From: Halobacillus sp. Marseille-P3879
GTDB taxonomy: Bacteria > Bacillota > Bacilli > Bacillales > Halobacillaceae
Assembly: GCF_900240285.1 (NCBI RefSeq)
Contig: NZ_OESS01000002.1
Coordinates: forward strand, 372,001-436,000
Direction of reading: 5' to 3'
Length of the DNA: 64,000 nucleotides
Positions 28,262 through 37,825 of this stretch are shown one piece after another (position 1 is the first letter of the stretch; every line of letters starts with the position of its first letter). Both the position numbers and the translations under genes were made by a program. Below the pieces are notes generated by a model, which was given only the letters and a program-made list of their open reading frames with translations, did not search any database and was not told where the DNA came from.

Positions 28262-28750
28262 TCAATGAAATAACCACACTTCTATGATGAACCATATAAT
28301 CATAAACAGCTGGATGATAATTTTTGCCAGGCTTCCGCTTAAGAATCCAAATAAAGAACCAACAGCGGCTTTTCCCGCTTCCTCGGCAGATTTTTTTTGT
28401 AATAACTCGACAATTAATACTGTAGTAAATGGGATAATTATAATGCCGAACGGTGGTATTATAAATGATCCAATGATTACACCAACCGCAGCCGCACGTT
28501 CCCCCCATTTGCTTCCGCCATATTTTTTTACAAAATAGCTGTTCGCAATGATATCAGAAACAATCAACAAAATTGTTAACACAATCATCGCTAACCAAAA
28601 TACAAGGCTTAAACGCTCCCCATCAATTAGGAACTGGTAAGCTAAAAAACCACCCCAAATGACTAAAGGTCCAGGAATAATGGGGAAAATCAAACTGGCG
28701 AAGCTTGCGATAAACAGCAGGATAATAACAATCCATACGAGCAAATCCAA
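28262..28750 (-). CDS. DUF456 family membrane protein
   Basis: 162 residues with about four membrane helices. The family stretch FPIIPGPLVIWGGFLAYQFL is followed by VSDIIANSYFVKKYGGSKWG and a Gly-rich GVIIGSFIIPPFGIIIIPF. The start is a TTG at 28750 with AAGGAGG 8 nt upstream; a longer frame to 28828 has no such site. Function unknown. It stands alone between repeat B and the aldo/keto reductase terminator. Confidence 0.82.
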   Translation of the reverse strand: MDLLVWIVIILLFIASFASLIFPIIPGPLVIWGGFLAYQFLIDGERLSLVFWLAMIVLTILLIVSDIIANSYFVKKYGGSKWGERAAAVGVIIGSFIIPPFGIIIIPFTTVLIVELLQKKSAEEAGKAAVGSLFGFLSGSLAKIIIQLFMIIWFIIEVWLFH

Positions 28751-28807
28751 TACAGTTTCCTCCTTCTCATCGAACGCTACAATTAAGTACATATAGTTTA
28801 TCAGAAA

Positions 28808-28843
28808 GGAAAAGCCCGAGCTTGGCAAACAGCCCGGGCTTTC
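28808..28843 (-). terminator. terminator of the aldo/keto reductase gene
   Basis: 12-bp stem AAAGCCCGAGCT / AGCCCGGGCTTT (one G-U pair) and, on the minus strand, TTTTCCTTTC after it. Confidence 0.8.
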
Positions 28844-28848
28844 TCAGT

Positions 28849-29844
28849 TTAAATATCTTGTTTGGTCGGAGGAGCCATGAATTCAGGTCCTACAGGGTCT
28901 TTAATATTATTCGTGAGAATGGTGTCAATTTCCTGCATTGTATCCTGGTCGATTGTAAAGTCGGTTACTTCTTCTACAGGATCCAGTTGGTCCGGGCGTC
29001 TCCCTCCCAAGAGAGCGATCCCTGAACCGGGCTGTTCAAGCACCCACTTAATAGCTAAATGAATAACTCGTTTACCAAATCGATTCTGGGCTAAATGATC
29101 TAATTGTTCAACCGCATTTAAATACTGAGCAAAACGCGGCTGTTGAAATTTAGGATCATTATTTCTTAGGTCGTCGCCTTCAAAGGAGCTGTTGGATGAC
29201 ATTTTGCCAGATAGTAATCCTCTGCATAGCGAACCGTAAGAGATTGTAGTAATATTATGCTTCTGGGTATAAGGTAGAATATCTTTTTCGATTTCACGCT
29301 CAAACAAATTATAAGGAGGCTGCAGGGTATGAATCGGGGCAGCTTCTCTAAAAATGTCCATTTGTTCTGGTGAGAAATTGCTGACTCCTATGGCTCTGAT
29401 TTTCCCTTGTTTGTATAAATACTGAAGAGCCTCTGCGGTTTCATGCAATGGAGTTAACGGGTCCGGCCAATGGACTTGATAGACATCTATATAATCTACT
29501 TGTAGTCGTCTAAGGGAATCCTCGATTTCTTGATGAATTCTTTCTTTTGTTCCGTTTCGAAAAGGCTGTTCGTTTTCCCAGTCAATTGCAACCTTGGTCG
29601 CAAGGAGAATATTTTCTCGATTTCCGTATTGTTGTATTGCTTTCCCGATAATTTCTTCTGCTTGTCCAAATCCATATACAGGGGCAGTATCAATAAAGTT
29701 TATTCCTTTATCTAAAGCTGTGTGAATTGTTTTAATAGATTGGTTCTCGTCTGTACCGCCCCACATCCAGCCGCCGATTGCCCAGGTGCCCAGGCCAATG
29801 CGACTGGCGTTTAAGTCGGATTGACGGATGTTTAGATGTTCCAC
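28849..29844 (-). CDS. aldo/keto reductase
   Basis: 331-residue TIM-barrel NADPH reductase. The catalytic tetrad is visible: Asp and Tyr in FIDTAPVYGFG, Lys in LATKVAIDW, His in YQVHWPD. The family signature for cofactor binding, GKIRAIGVSNFSPEQ, is present. The N-terminus MEHLNIRQSDLNASRIGLGT is complete; AGGTTTTG precedes the ATG, a modest ribosome binding site. It reduces aldehydes or sugars; the substrate is unknown. It is monocistronic. Confidence 0.93.
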   Translation of the reverse strand: MEHLNIRQSDLNASRIGLGTWAIGGWMWGGTDENQSIKTIHTALDKGINFIDTAPVYGFGQAEEIIGKAIQQYGNRENILLATKVAIDWENEQPFRNGTKERIHQEIEDSLRRLQVDYIDVYQVHWPDPLTPLHETAEALQYLYKQGKIRAIGVSNFSPEQMDIFREAAPIHTLQPPYNLFEREIEKDILPYTQKHNITTISYGSLCRGLLSGKMSSNSSFEGDDLRNNDPKFQQPRFAQYLNAVEQLDHLAQNRFGKRVIHLAIKWVLEQPGSGIALLGGRRPDQLDPVEEVTDFTIDQDTMQEIDTILTNNIKDPVGPEFMAPPTKQDI

Positions 29845-29956
29845 TTACAAAACCTCCAAGTTTAAATAGTTTCATAAGGACTCTACCCTGAACAATAAAC
29901 ACTTAACCTTCCACCGTACGATAGGTTGAACTTGAGGTTGGAAATAATGAGACTTG

Positions 29957-30709
29957 TTAATATGTGGCCGCGTTCTTTAACTCTTTCTTCAACGGAGGAA
30001 GGAGTCTGTTTAAATCGCCTAAAATTACTTCATCAAACAAATAATCCTTTATAGTGGGTTCGTTATTTATTAAGATAGATGGAATCCCCTGGTTCCTTGC
30101 ATACTCAGGTAAAAAGCTGAACGGAGTTACCTTAAGTGAAGTACCAAGCACGAGCAGACAGTCAGCCTGATCAATGACTGCTTCTGCTTCATCATGTGCG
30201 GTAATTAAATCTCCGAACAACACTACATTTGGTTTTAATATTGTTGTACATCCTTCACATCGAGGGATTTCATCTGCCAGTACATAATCCATAGAATAAG
30301 CTTTTTGACAGTATGGACAAGTCGCTTTGTCCAAAGACCCGTGGTATTCTATAATTCTTGAGCTTCCGGCCTTCTCATGTAATCCATCTACATTCTGAGT
30401 AATAATAGAAACTTGACGGCTGCCTGATTCTAATTCATTAATAAAGTAGTGGACGAAGTTAGGCTCATATTGCTTTAATAACTTTACACGAAAAATTTGT
30501 TTGTACTTCTTCCAAAAATCAACGGGGTCATAGAAGAAATATTCGTTAGACATATAATCTTCTCTAGTTAAATCTTGAGACCATAATCCATCATTTGAAC
30601 GAAAATCAGGAATGCCGCTTGCTGTGGAAACACCAGCTCCAGTTAAAACGACTAATTTTTGCGAACGAGCAAGTTCTTCTGCTGCTCTTATTAATTGCTC
30701 TCTCATCAT
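29957..30709 (-). CDS. sirtuin, NAD-dependent protein deacylase
   Basis: 250-residue Sir2 domain. NAD site GAGVSTASGIPDFRS, then TQNVDGLHEKAGS, catalytic His in YHGSL, and a zinc-binding Cys set (CPYC and CEGC). The start is an ATG-ATG at 30709, 13 nt after the nitroreductase stop; its ribosome binding site is weak, so coupling to that gene is likely. Related to B. subtilis SrtN, which deacetylates acetyl-CoA synthetase among others; targets here are inference. Confidence 0.93.
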   Translation of the reverse strand: MMREQLIRAAEELARSQKLVVLTGAGVSTASGIPDFRSNDGLWSQDLTREDYMSNEYFFYDPVDFWKKYKQIFRVKLLKQYEPNFVHYFINELESGSRQVSIITQNVDGLHEKAGSSRIIEYHGSLDKATCPYCQKAYSMDYVLADEIPRCEGCTTILKPNVVLFGDLITAHDEAEAVIDQADCLLVLGTSLKVTPFSFLPEYARNQGIPSILINNEPTIKDYLFDEVILGDLNRLLPPLKKELKNAATY

Positions 30710-30722
30710 AACACCATTCTTT

Positions 30723-31463
30723 CTAGCGTTTGTTGAACCCTTTCTTCTGAACAAGGTCTGTTACATCCATCCGGATAGTTTTAGAGAAACGTCGGTGCAT
30801 CTGTGCTGTCCATGTATCCTTGCGGCTGTTTTCTGATCTCGTTTGATAATAAGAAGCAATTTTATCATCAAATGCTTGGACGATATCATCGTGAGCTTCA
30901 TACTTATTCTCAAAATAGACAGCAGACTTAGGAAGGCGCGGCTTACGTTCTGGTTGATGGGCTGGGACACCGACAGCCATCCCAAATAGCGGGATTACAT
31001 GCTGAGGTAACGATAACAATTCGTCAACACGGGCTAAATCATTACGCAAGCTTCCTAAATAACAGATGCCCAGCCCCATAGATTCGGCAGCAATGGCAGC
31101 ATTCTGGGCTGCTAAGGCAGCATCTATAGCAGAAACGAGGAAGTGTTCGCTGTTTTCCAGGTTTTCTATCATTTGGTTAAACATTTCTTGTGATGCTGTG
31201 TGAGTCTGACGGTGCAGATCAGCACAGAACACTAACAAATGACCGTTGTTCTTAACGTAAGACTGGCCGCTTACTTCAGCAAGTGCAGCTTTTATTTGTG
31301 GGTCTGTTACCCCAATAATAGTGTAGGCCATCATGTAGCTTGATGTGGATGCCTGCTGAGCTGATTGGATAATGCAATTCACTTGTTCATTGGTAAGCTT
31401 CGTATTCTTAAATTCACGAATACTGCGATGGTTGAGAAGAGTTTTAATTGTTTCGTTCATCAT
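30723..31463 (-). CDS. oxygen-insensitive NADPH nitroreductase/flavin reductase
   Basis: 246-residue NfsA/NfrA-type FMN oxidoreductase. The opening LLNHRSIREFKNTKLT and AQQASTSSYMMAYTIIG are FMN-binding; GLGICYLGSLRND and PLFGMAVGVP continue the family pattern. The start ATG at 31463 has AAAGGAG 6-7 nt upstream. It likely reduces flavins, nitroaromatics or quinones with NADPH. It shares a transcript with the downstream sirtuin gene. Confidence 0.9.
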   Translation of the reverse strand: MMNETIKTLLNHRSIREFKNTKLTNEQVNCIIQSAQQASTSSYMMAYTIIGVTDPQIKAALAEVSGQSYVKNNGHLLVFCADLHRQTHTASQEMFNQMIENLENSEHFLVSAIDAALAAQNAAIAAESMGLGICYLGSLRNDLARVDELLSLPQHVIPLFGMAVGVPAHQPERKPRLPKSAVYFENKYEAHDDIVQAFDDKIASYYQTRSENSRKDTWTAQMHRRFSKTIRMDVTDLVQKKGFNKR

Positions 31464-31614
31464 TCGCACTCCTTTGCTTCTTTCGTTGATAGAATAACAT
31501 AATCGAAGCATAAAAATCTCCTGCTGAAATTATTAATCACTTTAAAGGAATTCTGTCGATTGAGGTAGAACTAATATATAACGAGCGTAAGGATGAAAGA
31601 AGGGACTGGGGATC

Positions 31615-31968
31615 ATGACGAATGTTTATAACTTTGAGAAATTCAAATCAAAAAAAGAAATAAGAAAAGTTACCCAGGAAAATATTGTTTATGAGATTTA
31701 TCTTACAACCGTGAAATACGTGCTTCGGTACAGCATATTTGAAAGTGAGGATCTTGAAAAGCCAATCACAACGGAATCGTCTCTCAATTATTTATTTAAT
31801 GGCAGTCCTGAGAGATTTTCAAAAGCCTTCAATGGACTGGCCGATTATTGGAATATTGATATTGATTCAACAGGGCTCTATCCTACGGGTAAGGAATTTC
31901 AGGTTTTTCCAACTGTTGGACACTTGTGTATTTTCATTGAGGGAAAGATTAAGTACTCTGATGCATGA
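31615..31968 (+). CDS. hypothetical protein, 117 residues
   Basis: Not recognised. The protein is soluble, with no signal peptide or membrane helix, and alternates helix and strand: MTNVYNFEKFKSKKEIRK, YLTTVKYVLRYSIFES, ending FPTVGHLCIFIEGKIKYS. A short Gly-rich stretch sits before the ATG (GGGACTGGGG). It is monocistronic, between the nitroreductase and the PBP gene. Confidence 0.65.
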   Translation: MTNVYNFEKFKSKKEIRKVTQENIVYEIYLTTVKYVLRYSIFESEDLEKPITTESSLNYLFNGSPERFSKAFNGLADYWNIDIDSTGLYPTGKEFQVFPTVGHLCIFIEGKIKYSDA

Positions 31969-32068
31969 TAAACTTTCGCTTTTTTATTAAGTGTAATGTT
32001 TTTATCTGAAGATGGGATTACTATATAATAAAGGAAACGTTTAAAAAGGGAAAAATAAGGAGGATATC

Positions 32069-34084
32069 ATGAAATACTTTAAAGGTTGTATCCTTATTTC
32101 TTCTTTTATAGTGCTTATGGGCTGCTCTGATCAGCCAGACCCAGAGAATACGGTAGAGGACTATATGGAAGCATGGGAAAACGAAGATTTCGGTGAAATG
32201 TATGAATTGCTGAGTGAAGAGTCAAAAGAACAGATAAGTCAAGAAGATTTCGAGGAAAGGTACACGGCCATTTATGATGGAATAGAGATGAATAATCTGT
32301 CGATTACATATGAATCCTCCGAAGAAGAACAAGATTATGATAAAGAAGATACTCCTTCCTACAATTATGAAGTGGGCATGGAAACACTTGCAGGGCAGTT
32401 AGATTTTTCTCATACTGCTGAATTGGTTTATGAAGAAGGAGAAGATGAAAGCAGCTGGGCCATGGAATGGGATCCTTCTATGATTTTTGCAGGAATGGAA
32501 GAAGGAGATACGGTCAGCGCTGAATCCATTGCTGCTGAAAGAGGTGAGATTCTGGATGTAAATGGGGAGCCTCTAGCTGAAAATGGGTCAATGCAGCAGG
32601 TTGGTCTTGTTCCAGAAAGAGTAGAAGGAGAGGAAGATGAGGTTAAAGAAAAGTTGGCTGAAATATTAAATACTTCAGTAGAATATATTGATAGTCAGCT
32701 TGACCAGGCATGGGTACAGTCTTCATCTTTTGTTCCGGTTGGTTCTGTTGCCAATAATGATGAGGAAAAAATTGCAGATATTAAAGAATTAAGCGGTACA
32801 CAATTTCAGGAAACCGATGCACGTGTCTACCCAGCCGGGGAGGCTGCCGCACATATTATAGGTTATGTAGACGACATTACCGGTGAGCAGTTAGAAGAAA
32901 AAAGCGAGGAAGGATACACAGCCCATGATCAAATAGGTCAAACAGGCTTAGAAAGTGTATTAGAAGATCAGTTACGTGGCAAAGCCGGAGGCAAGGTTAC
33001 AATTGTAAATGAAAATGACGAGGAAAAAGAAGTACTGGCCGAGAGAGAGCCCACCAACGGAAAAGATGTGGAGCTTACCATCGATCGTGAAGTACAGGAA
33101 GCCATCTATGGAGAAATGGACGGGGAGTCAGGTTCTTCAGCAGCTCTGGATCCTAAAACAGGGGAAGTAAAAGCACTGGTTAGCTCACCTGCCTATGATC
33201 CTAATGAGTTTATTTTAGGAATAAGCGGAGAAAGAAGAAATGAGTTGCAGGAACAGGAAGGTGCCCCATTAAGGAACAAATTTAGCTCAACCTACTCACC
33301 AGGCTCCACTTTTAAACCAATTACGGCTGCTATCGGGCTCGAGACTGGAGATATAGATCCTGACTCAGAAATGACAATTGAAGGCAAGTCCTATACAAAA
33401 GACGGCTGGGGAAACTATTCAGTTTCCAGAGTAGAAGGCGCGAATGTAGATAATAGCGTGAATCTACGTGATGCATTAGTCCGTTCAGATAATATTTACT
33501 TTGCCCGCTCCATTATGGAAATTGGTGGAGAAACATTTTTGGAAGAATCTAAAAAGTTTGGGTTCGCAGAAGATTTGCCTTTTTCTTATCCGATCAGTGC
33601 CTCTCAGATAATAAATGAAGAGGAATTTGACAGTGAACCTTTACTTGCGGATACTGGGTATGGACAGGGCCAGGTACAAATGAGCCCGCTTCATTTAGCT
33701 GTTTCGTATACTCCTTTTATTACCGGCGGGGATCTGATAAAACCCACTCTGACATCTGAGGAAGAACCTGAACAAGTGTGGAAAGAGAGTATAATAAGTG
33801 AAGAGACAGCTTCTATAATTACCGAGGATCTTCAGGAAGTTGTAAATGATTCTGAGGGATCGGCTTACGAACCGAGACTTGAAGGGCTGACTTTAGCCGG
33901 CAAAACGGGAACAGCAGAATTAAAACAGTCTCTTGAGGATGAAAATGCCCAGGAGAATGGCTGGTTCATTGCTTGGGATACTGAGGCAGAGGATTTAGTC
34001 ATATCTATGATGGTCGAGGATGTAGAGAATGGAAGCGGAGATGTTGTGCCGTTAGTAAAGAATGTATTTGAGGAATTAAAATAA
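32069..34084 (+). CDS. MecA-like penicillin-binding lipoprotein (class B)
   Basis: 671-residue class B transpeptidase. Lipobox VLMGC (Cys19), an NTF2-like MecA_N domain (about 25-150), the dimerisation region (about 155-330), and the transpeptidase with SxxK Ser413/Lys416 (SPGSTFKP), SDN 473-475, and KTG 612-614. This is the layout of PBP2a (MecA) and B. subtilis PBP3 (PbpC). It cross-links peptidoglycan outside the membrane. AAGGAGG precedes the ATG. The sequence is very acidic. Nothing here shows beta-lactam resistance; that would need testing. No mecR/mecI neighbours. Confidence 0.93.
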   Translation: MKYFKGCILISSFIVLMGCSDQPDPENTVEDYMEAWENEDFGEMYELLSEESKEQISQEDFEERYTAIYDGIEMNNLSITYESSEEEQDYDKEDTPSYNYEVGMETLAGQLDFSHTAELVYEEGEDESSWAMEWDPSMIFAGMEEGDTVSAESIAAERGEILDVNGEPLAENGSMQQVGLVPERVEGEEDEVKEKLAEILNTSVEYIDSQLDQAWVQSSSFVPVGSVANNDEEKIADIKELSGTQFQETDARVYPAGEAAAHIIGYVDDITGEQLEEKSEEGYTAHDQIGQTGLESVLEDQLRGKAGGKVTIVNENDEEKEVLAEREPTNGKDVELTIDREVQEAIYGEMDGESGSSAALDPKTGEVKALVSSPAYDPNEFILGISGERRNELQEQEGAPLRNKFSSTYSPGSTFKPITAAIGLETGDIDPDSEMTIEGKSYTKDGWGNYSVSRVEGANVDNSVNLRDALVRSDNIYFARSIMEIGGETFLEESKKFGFAEDLPFSYPISASQIINEEEFDSEPLLADTGYGQGQVQMSPLHLAVSYTPFITGGDLIKPTLTSEEEPEQVWKESIISEETASIITEDLQEVVNDSEGSAYEPRLEGLTLAGKTGTAELKQSLEDENAQENGWFIAWDTEAEDLVISMMVEDVENGSGDVVPLVKNVFEELK

Positions 34085-34094
34085 CACTTTTATG

Positions 34095-34138
34095 AGCATC
34101 AAGCAGGGAAGTCTTCCTGATACTTGATGCTTTTTTTT
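34095..34138 (+). terminator. terminator of the PBP gene
   Basis: AGCATCAAG / CTTGATGCT stem with an inner GGAAG/CTTCC pairing, then 8 T. The following 34139-34346 shows no gene. Confidence 0.88.
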
Positions 34139-34346
34139 GGTCATGTATATATGGTTAATAGATTATGTGAACTAGTTAGTTATGGGTATGATTCGTTCAA
34201 TTTTAAAAGGCTGGCTATTTTTAAGTCATGAGGACATTTCAAACAATATATTCTTCTCTAATTAGTAGCCCTAAGCTGAATCTTCTTTTATAAAGTGGAG
34301 GGTGTAAATAAAGAAAGCAGGGACAAAAAGTTCTAAGGACTGCTTT

Positions 34347-35198
34347 TTATTTACCAAAACTCATTCTTTCATATCGGCCTCTGGTTATTTCGTAAACGCC
34401 ATAAAGGGTTAAACCAAGTGCAGTAATTCCTAGTAACCACTGTCCAAAAGGCTGTTGAGAAACTTCGGCGAGTGCGCCGTCTAAACCTTTTGCTTCACCT
34501 GGATTAGACGATAGCGCGGTTTGTATAAAAAAGATTCCAATAAGAGCCAGGACAACGCCTCTTGAAATTAAACCTATTTTTCCTGATTTTTCTGCTGCTT
34601 TTCTCTCATGTTCATTCATTTTCTGGAGATTAAATTTCCCTAAAAATTTTTTCGTCATACCACTATATAATTCAAAGAGTCCATAACCAACAATTATAGC
34701 TCCTATACCACTGACCAGCCAGGGACCGAATGGCTGGCGCAACAGCATGGCTGACATCGTTTGTTCCGCATTTCTTTCTCCGCTCCCGGCATGCATGGCT
34801 ATTTGGAAAGCATTAAGAGCAAGACCTCCGTAAATACCAGCTCCAATAATATAACCAATGCGAGTAATCATTCCGCTCACACTTTTTCCAAGGTTTGATG
34901 TATTAAATACCGATTTAATAATTACCCAAGCTATATATCCAATCAGTCCTGTTCCAATTATCCAAAGTAAAACTTCTCCCATAGGGATGGAAGCGAGGGA
35001 TTGGAAAAGTCCTTTTGTACCCTGAGCTTTCCCTCCTGCACCTATGGAAGCCATGAATGCAAGTAAGCCTAACATGGTGTAGACAGAGCCTTTCACCATA
35101 TGCCCAAAACGGCCGAACCTTCGAAGCCATGGTTTGAGTTCTTCTGACGGCTCCCCTTGTTCAAATTTACTTTTTTCTTTTGCTAGGGTTGTGCTCAT
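34347..35198 (-). CDS. DUF1206 family membrane protein
   Basis: 283 residues with three repeated pairs of membrane helices (six in all), each with the DUF1206 pattern: GRFGHMVKGSVYTMLGLLAF, then TRIGYIIGAGIYGGLALNAF, then SRGVVLALIGIFFIQ. The QGTKGLFQSLASIPMGEVLL and MLLRQPFGPWLVSGIGAI repeats show the internal triplication. AAAGGAG precedes the ATG. Function unknown; the family is common in halotolerant bacteria and actinomycetes. Monocistronic. Confidence 0.85.
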   Translation of the reverse strand: MSTTLAKEKSKFEQGEPSEELKPWLRRFGRFGHMVKGSVYTMLGLLAFMASIGAGGKAQGTKGLFQSLASIPMGEVLLWIIGTGLIGYIAWVIIKSVFNTSNLGKSVSGMITRIGYIIGAGIYGGLALNAFQIAMHAGSGERNAEQTMSAMLLRQPFGPWLVSGIGAIIVGYGLFELYSGMTKKFLGKFNLQKMNEHERKAAEKSGKIGLISRGVVLALIGIFFIQTALSSNPGEAKGLDGALAEVSQQPFGQWLLGITALGLTLYGVYEITRGRYERMSFGK

Positions 35199-35278
35199 AT
35201 TTCAATGCTCCTTTATCCATAATTAACAGCTTAGTTGTTAATTTCCATTTCCCTAATTTAGCGGTTACAAACAAAAAA

Positions 35279-35520
35279 GGTTGGGGCAAAACAGAATAAA
35301 GCATAAAATAATCCGAACGATTTTGAAATCAGTTCGGATTATTTATTTAGTAATAAAGTATTTTGTGGGCACGGTCTCAGCTTCCTTGAAAAAGCAAAGA
35401 ACGCTTTCCTGCGGGACCTTCGACTCGCGCTGTTCCCACGTGAGCCTTAAGCATTTTGACTATGCTGATGATGCGTTTATATCTTATTTAATTTTTATTG
35501 TTCGTTTTTGACTGTCATTG
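35279..35520 (-). repeat. intergenic repeat family, copy C (about 240 bp)
   Basis: In the same orientation as D and E: opens GGTTGGGGCAAAACAGAATA, then the hairpin ATAATCCGAACGATTTTG / AATCAGTTCGGATTAT (35308-35344), a CAAAGAACGCTTTCCTGCGG block, TTGACTATGCTGATGATGCG, ending near TATTGTTCGTTTTTGAC. It fills 35199-35555 between the DUF1206 gene and the alcohol dehydrogenase. Confidence 0.85.
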
Positions 35521-35555
35521 CTGGTATGTCTGAGTAAGCCGCTTTATGGTAACGA

Positions 35556-36689
35556 TTAAGGTTTCAAAATCACTTTAATGTTACCGTCTTCTTTTTTATC
35601 AAAAATGTCGTATCCTTTTGCAGCTTCCTCCAAATCAAGAGAGTGGGTAATTATATCAGTGGGGTCAAATTCTTTATTTTCTACCATTTCATAAAGTTTA
35701 GGCATTAAATGAATCACTGGAGCCTGGCCCATCTTCAGCGAGATATTCCGGCTGAAGAAATCTCCAAGAGGGAAGCCGTTTGCTTCTGTACCGTAGACTC
35801 CGGTCAACTGAACTGTTCCAAATTTACGTACTGCTTGTGAAGCAGTAACAATCGGGCTGATAGTACCGAACTGATTATCATGATTAGAACCGAATTCTTC
35901 TCCTGGAGAGACAGTTCCATCCATACCTACACAATCTATAATGACATCTGCCCCGCCTTTTGTCTCTTCAAATAGTAAAGCACCGATTTCGTCAAAATTT
36001 TTAAAGTTATAAGTTTCTACGTTATTTGTTCGACCGGCATGCTGTAACCGGTGGTCTACTTGATCAACAGCTATTACTCGTTCCGCCCCTTTTAAAGAAG
36101 CGAATTTTTGAGTCATCAACCCTATTGGACCACTTCCTAAGACTATGACGGTATCTCCTTTCTTTACGCCACTGTTCTCAACGCTCCAATAGGCTGTTGG
36201 AATAACGTCTGAAAGGAATAAAACTTGTTCATCATTCAGTTCACTTTCCTCTGGAACTTTAAAGGAAGTAAAGTCAGCGTAAGGAACCCTTAAATATTCG
36301 GCTTGTCCACCCGGATAGTCCCCAAAAGGTTCCGTGAAGCCAAATAAACCGCCGGAATCACTATGAGGATTGGATTCATCACACTGACTCTCCATTTGAT
36401 TTTTACAGAAAAAACATTCCCCGCAGCCAATATTAAAAGGGATGACAACTCGGTCTCCCTTCTTTAAACTTTTTACATTATTACCGGTTTCTTCAACAAT
36501 ACCCATGGGTTCATGACCAACAATGTAATCATGCTGCGGTTCTATTCCTCCTTTATACAAGTGAAGGTCAGACCCGCAGATCCCGCTTGCTGTAATTCTT
36601 ACGATCATATCATCCCCTGATTGAACTGAGGGAACAGGCATATCTTTTACAATCATTTTTTCTTTTCCTTGATAAGTTACAGCTTTCAT
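35556..36689 (-). CDS. zinc-dependent alcohol dehydrogenase family protein
   Basis: 377-residue MDR protein. Catalytic zinc ligands lie in SGICGSDLHL and GHEPMG; the structural zinc is bound by CGECFFCKNQMESQC; the Rossmann motif is GSGPIGLM. A long insertion near the end of the nucleotide-binding domain (GMDGTVSPGEEFGSNHDN) resembles the glutathione-independent formaldehyde dehydrogenase group. ATG at 36689 is preferred (AAAGGATG, 11 nt) over a GTG at 36698 that lies too close to it. Substrate not predictable. Confidence 0.9.
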   Translation of the reverse strand: MKAVTYQGKEKMIVKDMPVPSVQSGDDMIVRITASGICGSDLHLYKGGIEPQHDYIVGHEPMGIVEETGNNVKSLKKGDRVVIPFNIGCGECFFCKNQMESQCDESNPHSDSGGLFGFTEPFGDYPGGQAEYLRVPYADFTSFKVPEESELNDEQVLFLSDVIPTAYWSVENSGVKKGDTVIVLGSGPIGLMTQKFASLKGAERVIAVDQVDHRLQHAGRTNNVETYNFKNFDEIGALLFEETKGGADVIIDCVGMDGTVSPGEEFGSNHDNQFGTISPIVTASQAVRKFGTVQLTGVYGTEANGFPLGDFFSRNISLKMGQAPVIHLMPKLYEMVENKEFDPTDIITHSLDLEEAAKGYDIFDKKEDGNIKVILKP

Positions 36690-36849
36690 AGATGTCACAT
36701 CCTTTGTTACATGTTTACTGGTCTATTGCCAATTTTTAGATGTTTTAAACGATAGATTTTGAAGGAGCAGTCATAGACGAAGAAAGTATTTTCCCTTATA
36801 ATCGAAACTGGAGTTGAATTACATAATGATAGGTAAAGGAGAGATGAGC

Positions 36850-37776
36850 ATGGCGAAAAAATTAGTTTTTGGACATAAAAATCCAGATACGGATACAATT
36901 TGTTCAGCAGTTGTTTATGCCGAATTGAAAAATAAACTAGGGGAGGACGTAGAGGCCGTTCGTCTTGGAGAAGTGAACAGCGAAACGCAATTTGCGCTGG
37001 ACCACTTCCATGTTAAGGCTCCGAGATTGGTGAACAGCGTGAGTAAGGAAGTAGAGCAGGTTATTCTTGTGGACCACAATGAACGTCAGCAAAGCGTAGA
37101 TGATATTGATGAGGTTCAGGTTACGGAAGTAATTGACCATCACAGAATCGCTAACTTTGAAACGAATGGTCCTCTTTATTATCGTGCAGAACCTGTTGGG
37201 TGTACGGCTACTATTTTGCTGAAAATGTTTAAAGAAAAAGAACAGGAAGTTTCGAAGCATACAGCAGGATTATTATTATCTTCAATTATCTCAGATTCTC
37301 TGCTTTTTAAATCACCAACTTGTACTGAGGAAGACATTGAAGCTGCGAAAGAGTTGGAAGCTATTGCAGGAGTCGACGCAGAATCTTATGGTCTCGACAT
37401 GCTTAAGGCTGGAGCAGATATTAGCAGTTCTTCAGCCGAAGAGCTTCTCACTATGGATGCAAAAGAATTCTCTATGGGGGAGGCTAAGGTCGAAATAGCA
37501 CAGGTGAACACTGTAGATACACAAGAAGTATTGCAGCGGAAAGCTGAAATCACAAAATCTATTCAAGAAGTAGTCACTGCTAAGTCACTTGACTTATTTG
37601 TGTTTGTTATTACAGACATTCTTACTAATGACTCTACTGTTATCGCTATTGGCGACAAAGCCACTGCTGTTAACGAAGCGTTTGGAGTGCAGCTTACGGA
37701 TAATCAGGCAGTTCTCCCGGGACTTGTCTCCCGTAAGAAACAAATTGTACCTCCTTTAAATGAACAGCTTGACTAA
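36850..37776 (+). CDS. ppaC: manganese-dependent inorganic pyrophosphatase
   Basis: 308-residue family II pyrophosphatase, hydrolysing PPi to drive biosynthesis. The metal-binding motifs are [14 protein letters not shown] at the N-terminus, VDHNE, and DHHRIAN (DHH). The C-terminal DHHA2 domain ends [10 protein letters not shown], the pyrophosphate-binding tail. Three ATGs are in frame; the one at 36850 gives the family's N-terminus [13 protein letters not shown], with AAAGGAGAG upstream. No CBS insert, so this is the unregulated form. Confidence 0.96.
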   Translation: MAKKLVFGHKNPDTDTICSAVVYAELKNKLGEDVEAVRLGEVNSETQFALDHFHVKAPRLVNSVSKEVEQVILVDHNERQQSVDDIDEVQVTEVIDHHRIANFETNGPLYYRAEPVGCTATILLKMFKEKEQEVSKHTAGLLLSSIISDSLLFKSPTCTEEDIEAAKELEAIAGVDAESYGLDMLKAGADISSSSAEELLTMDAKEFSMGEAKVEIAQVNTVDTQEVLQRKAEITKSIQEVVTAKSLDLFVFVITDILTNDSTVIAIGDKATAVNEAFGVQLTDNQAVLPGLVSRKKQIVPPLNEQLD

Positions 37777-37783
37777 TGATGTG

Positions 37784-37825
37784 AAGCAGGGAAAGCCTCT
37801 ACTTAAAGAGCCTTTCCCTGCTTTT
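37784..37825 (+). terminator. terminator of ppaC
   Basis: 12-bp stem AAGCAGGGAAAG / CTTTCCCTGCTT and a short T-run. The stop codon of the converging acetyltransferase gene lies in its loop. Confidence 0.8.
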
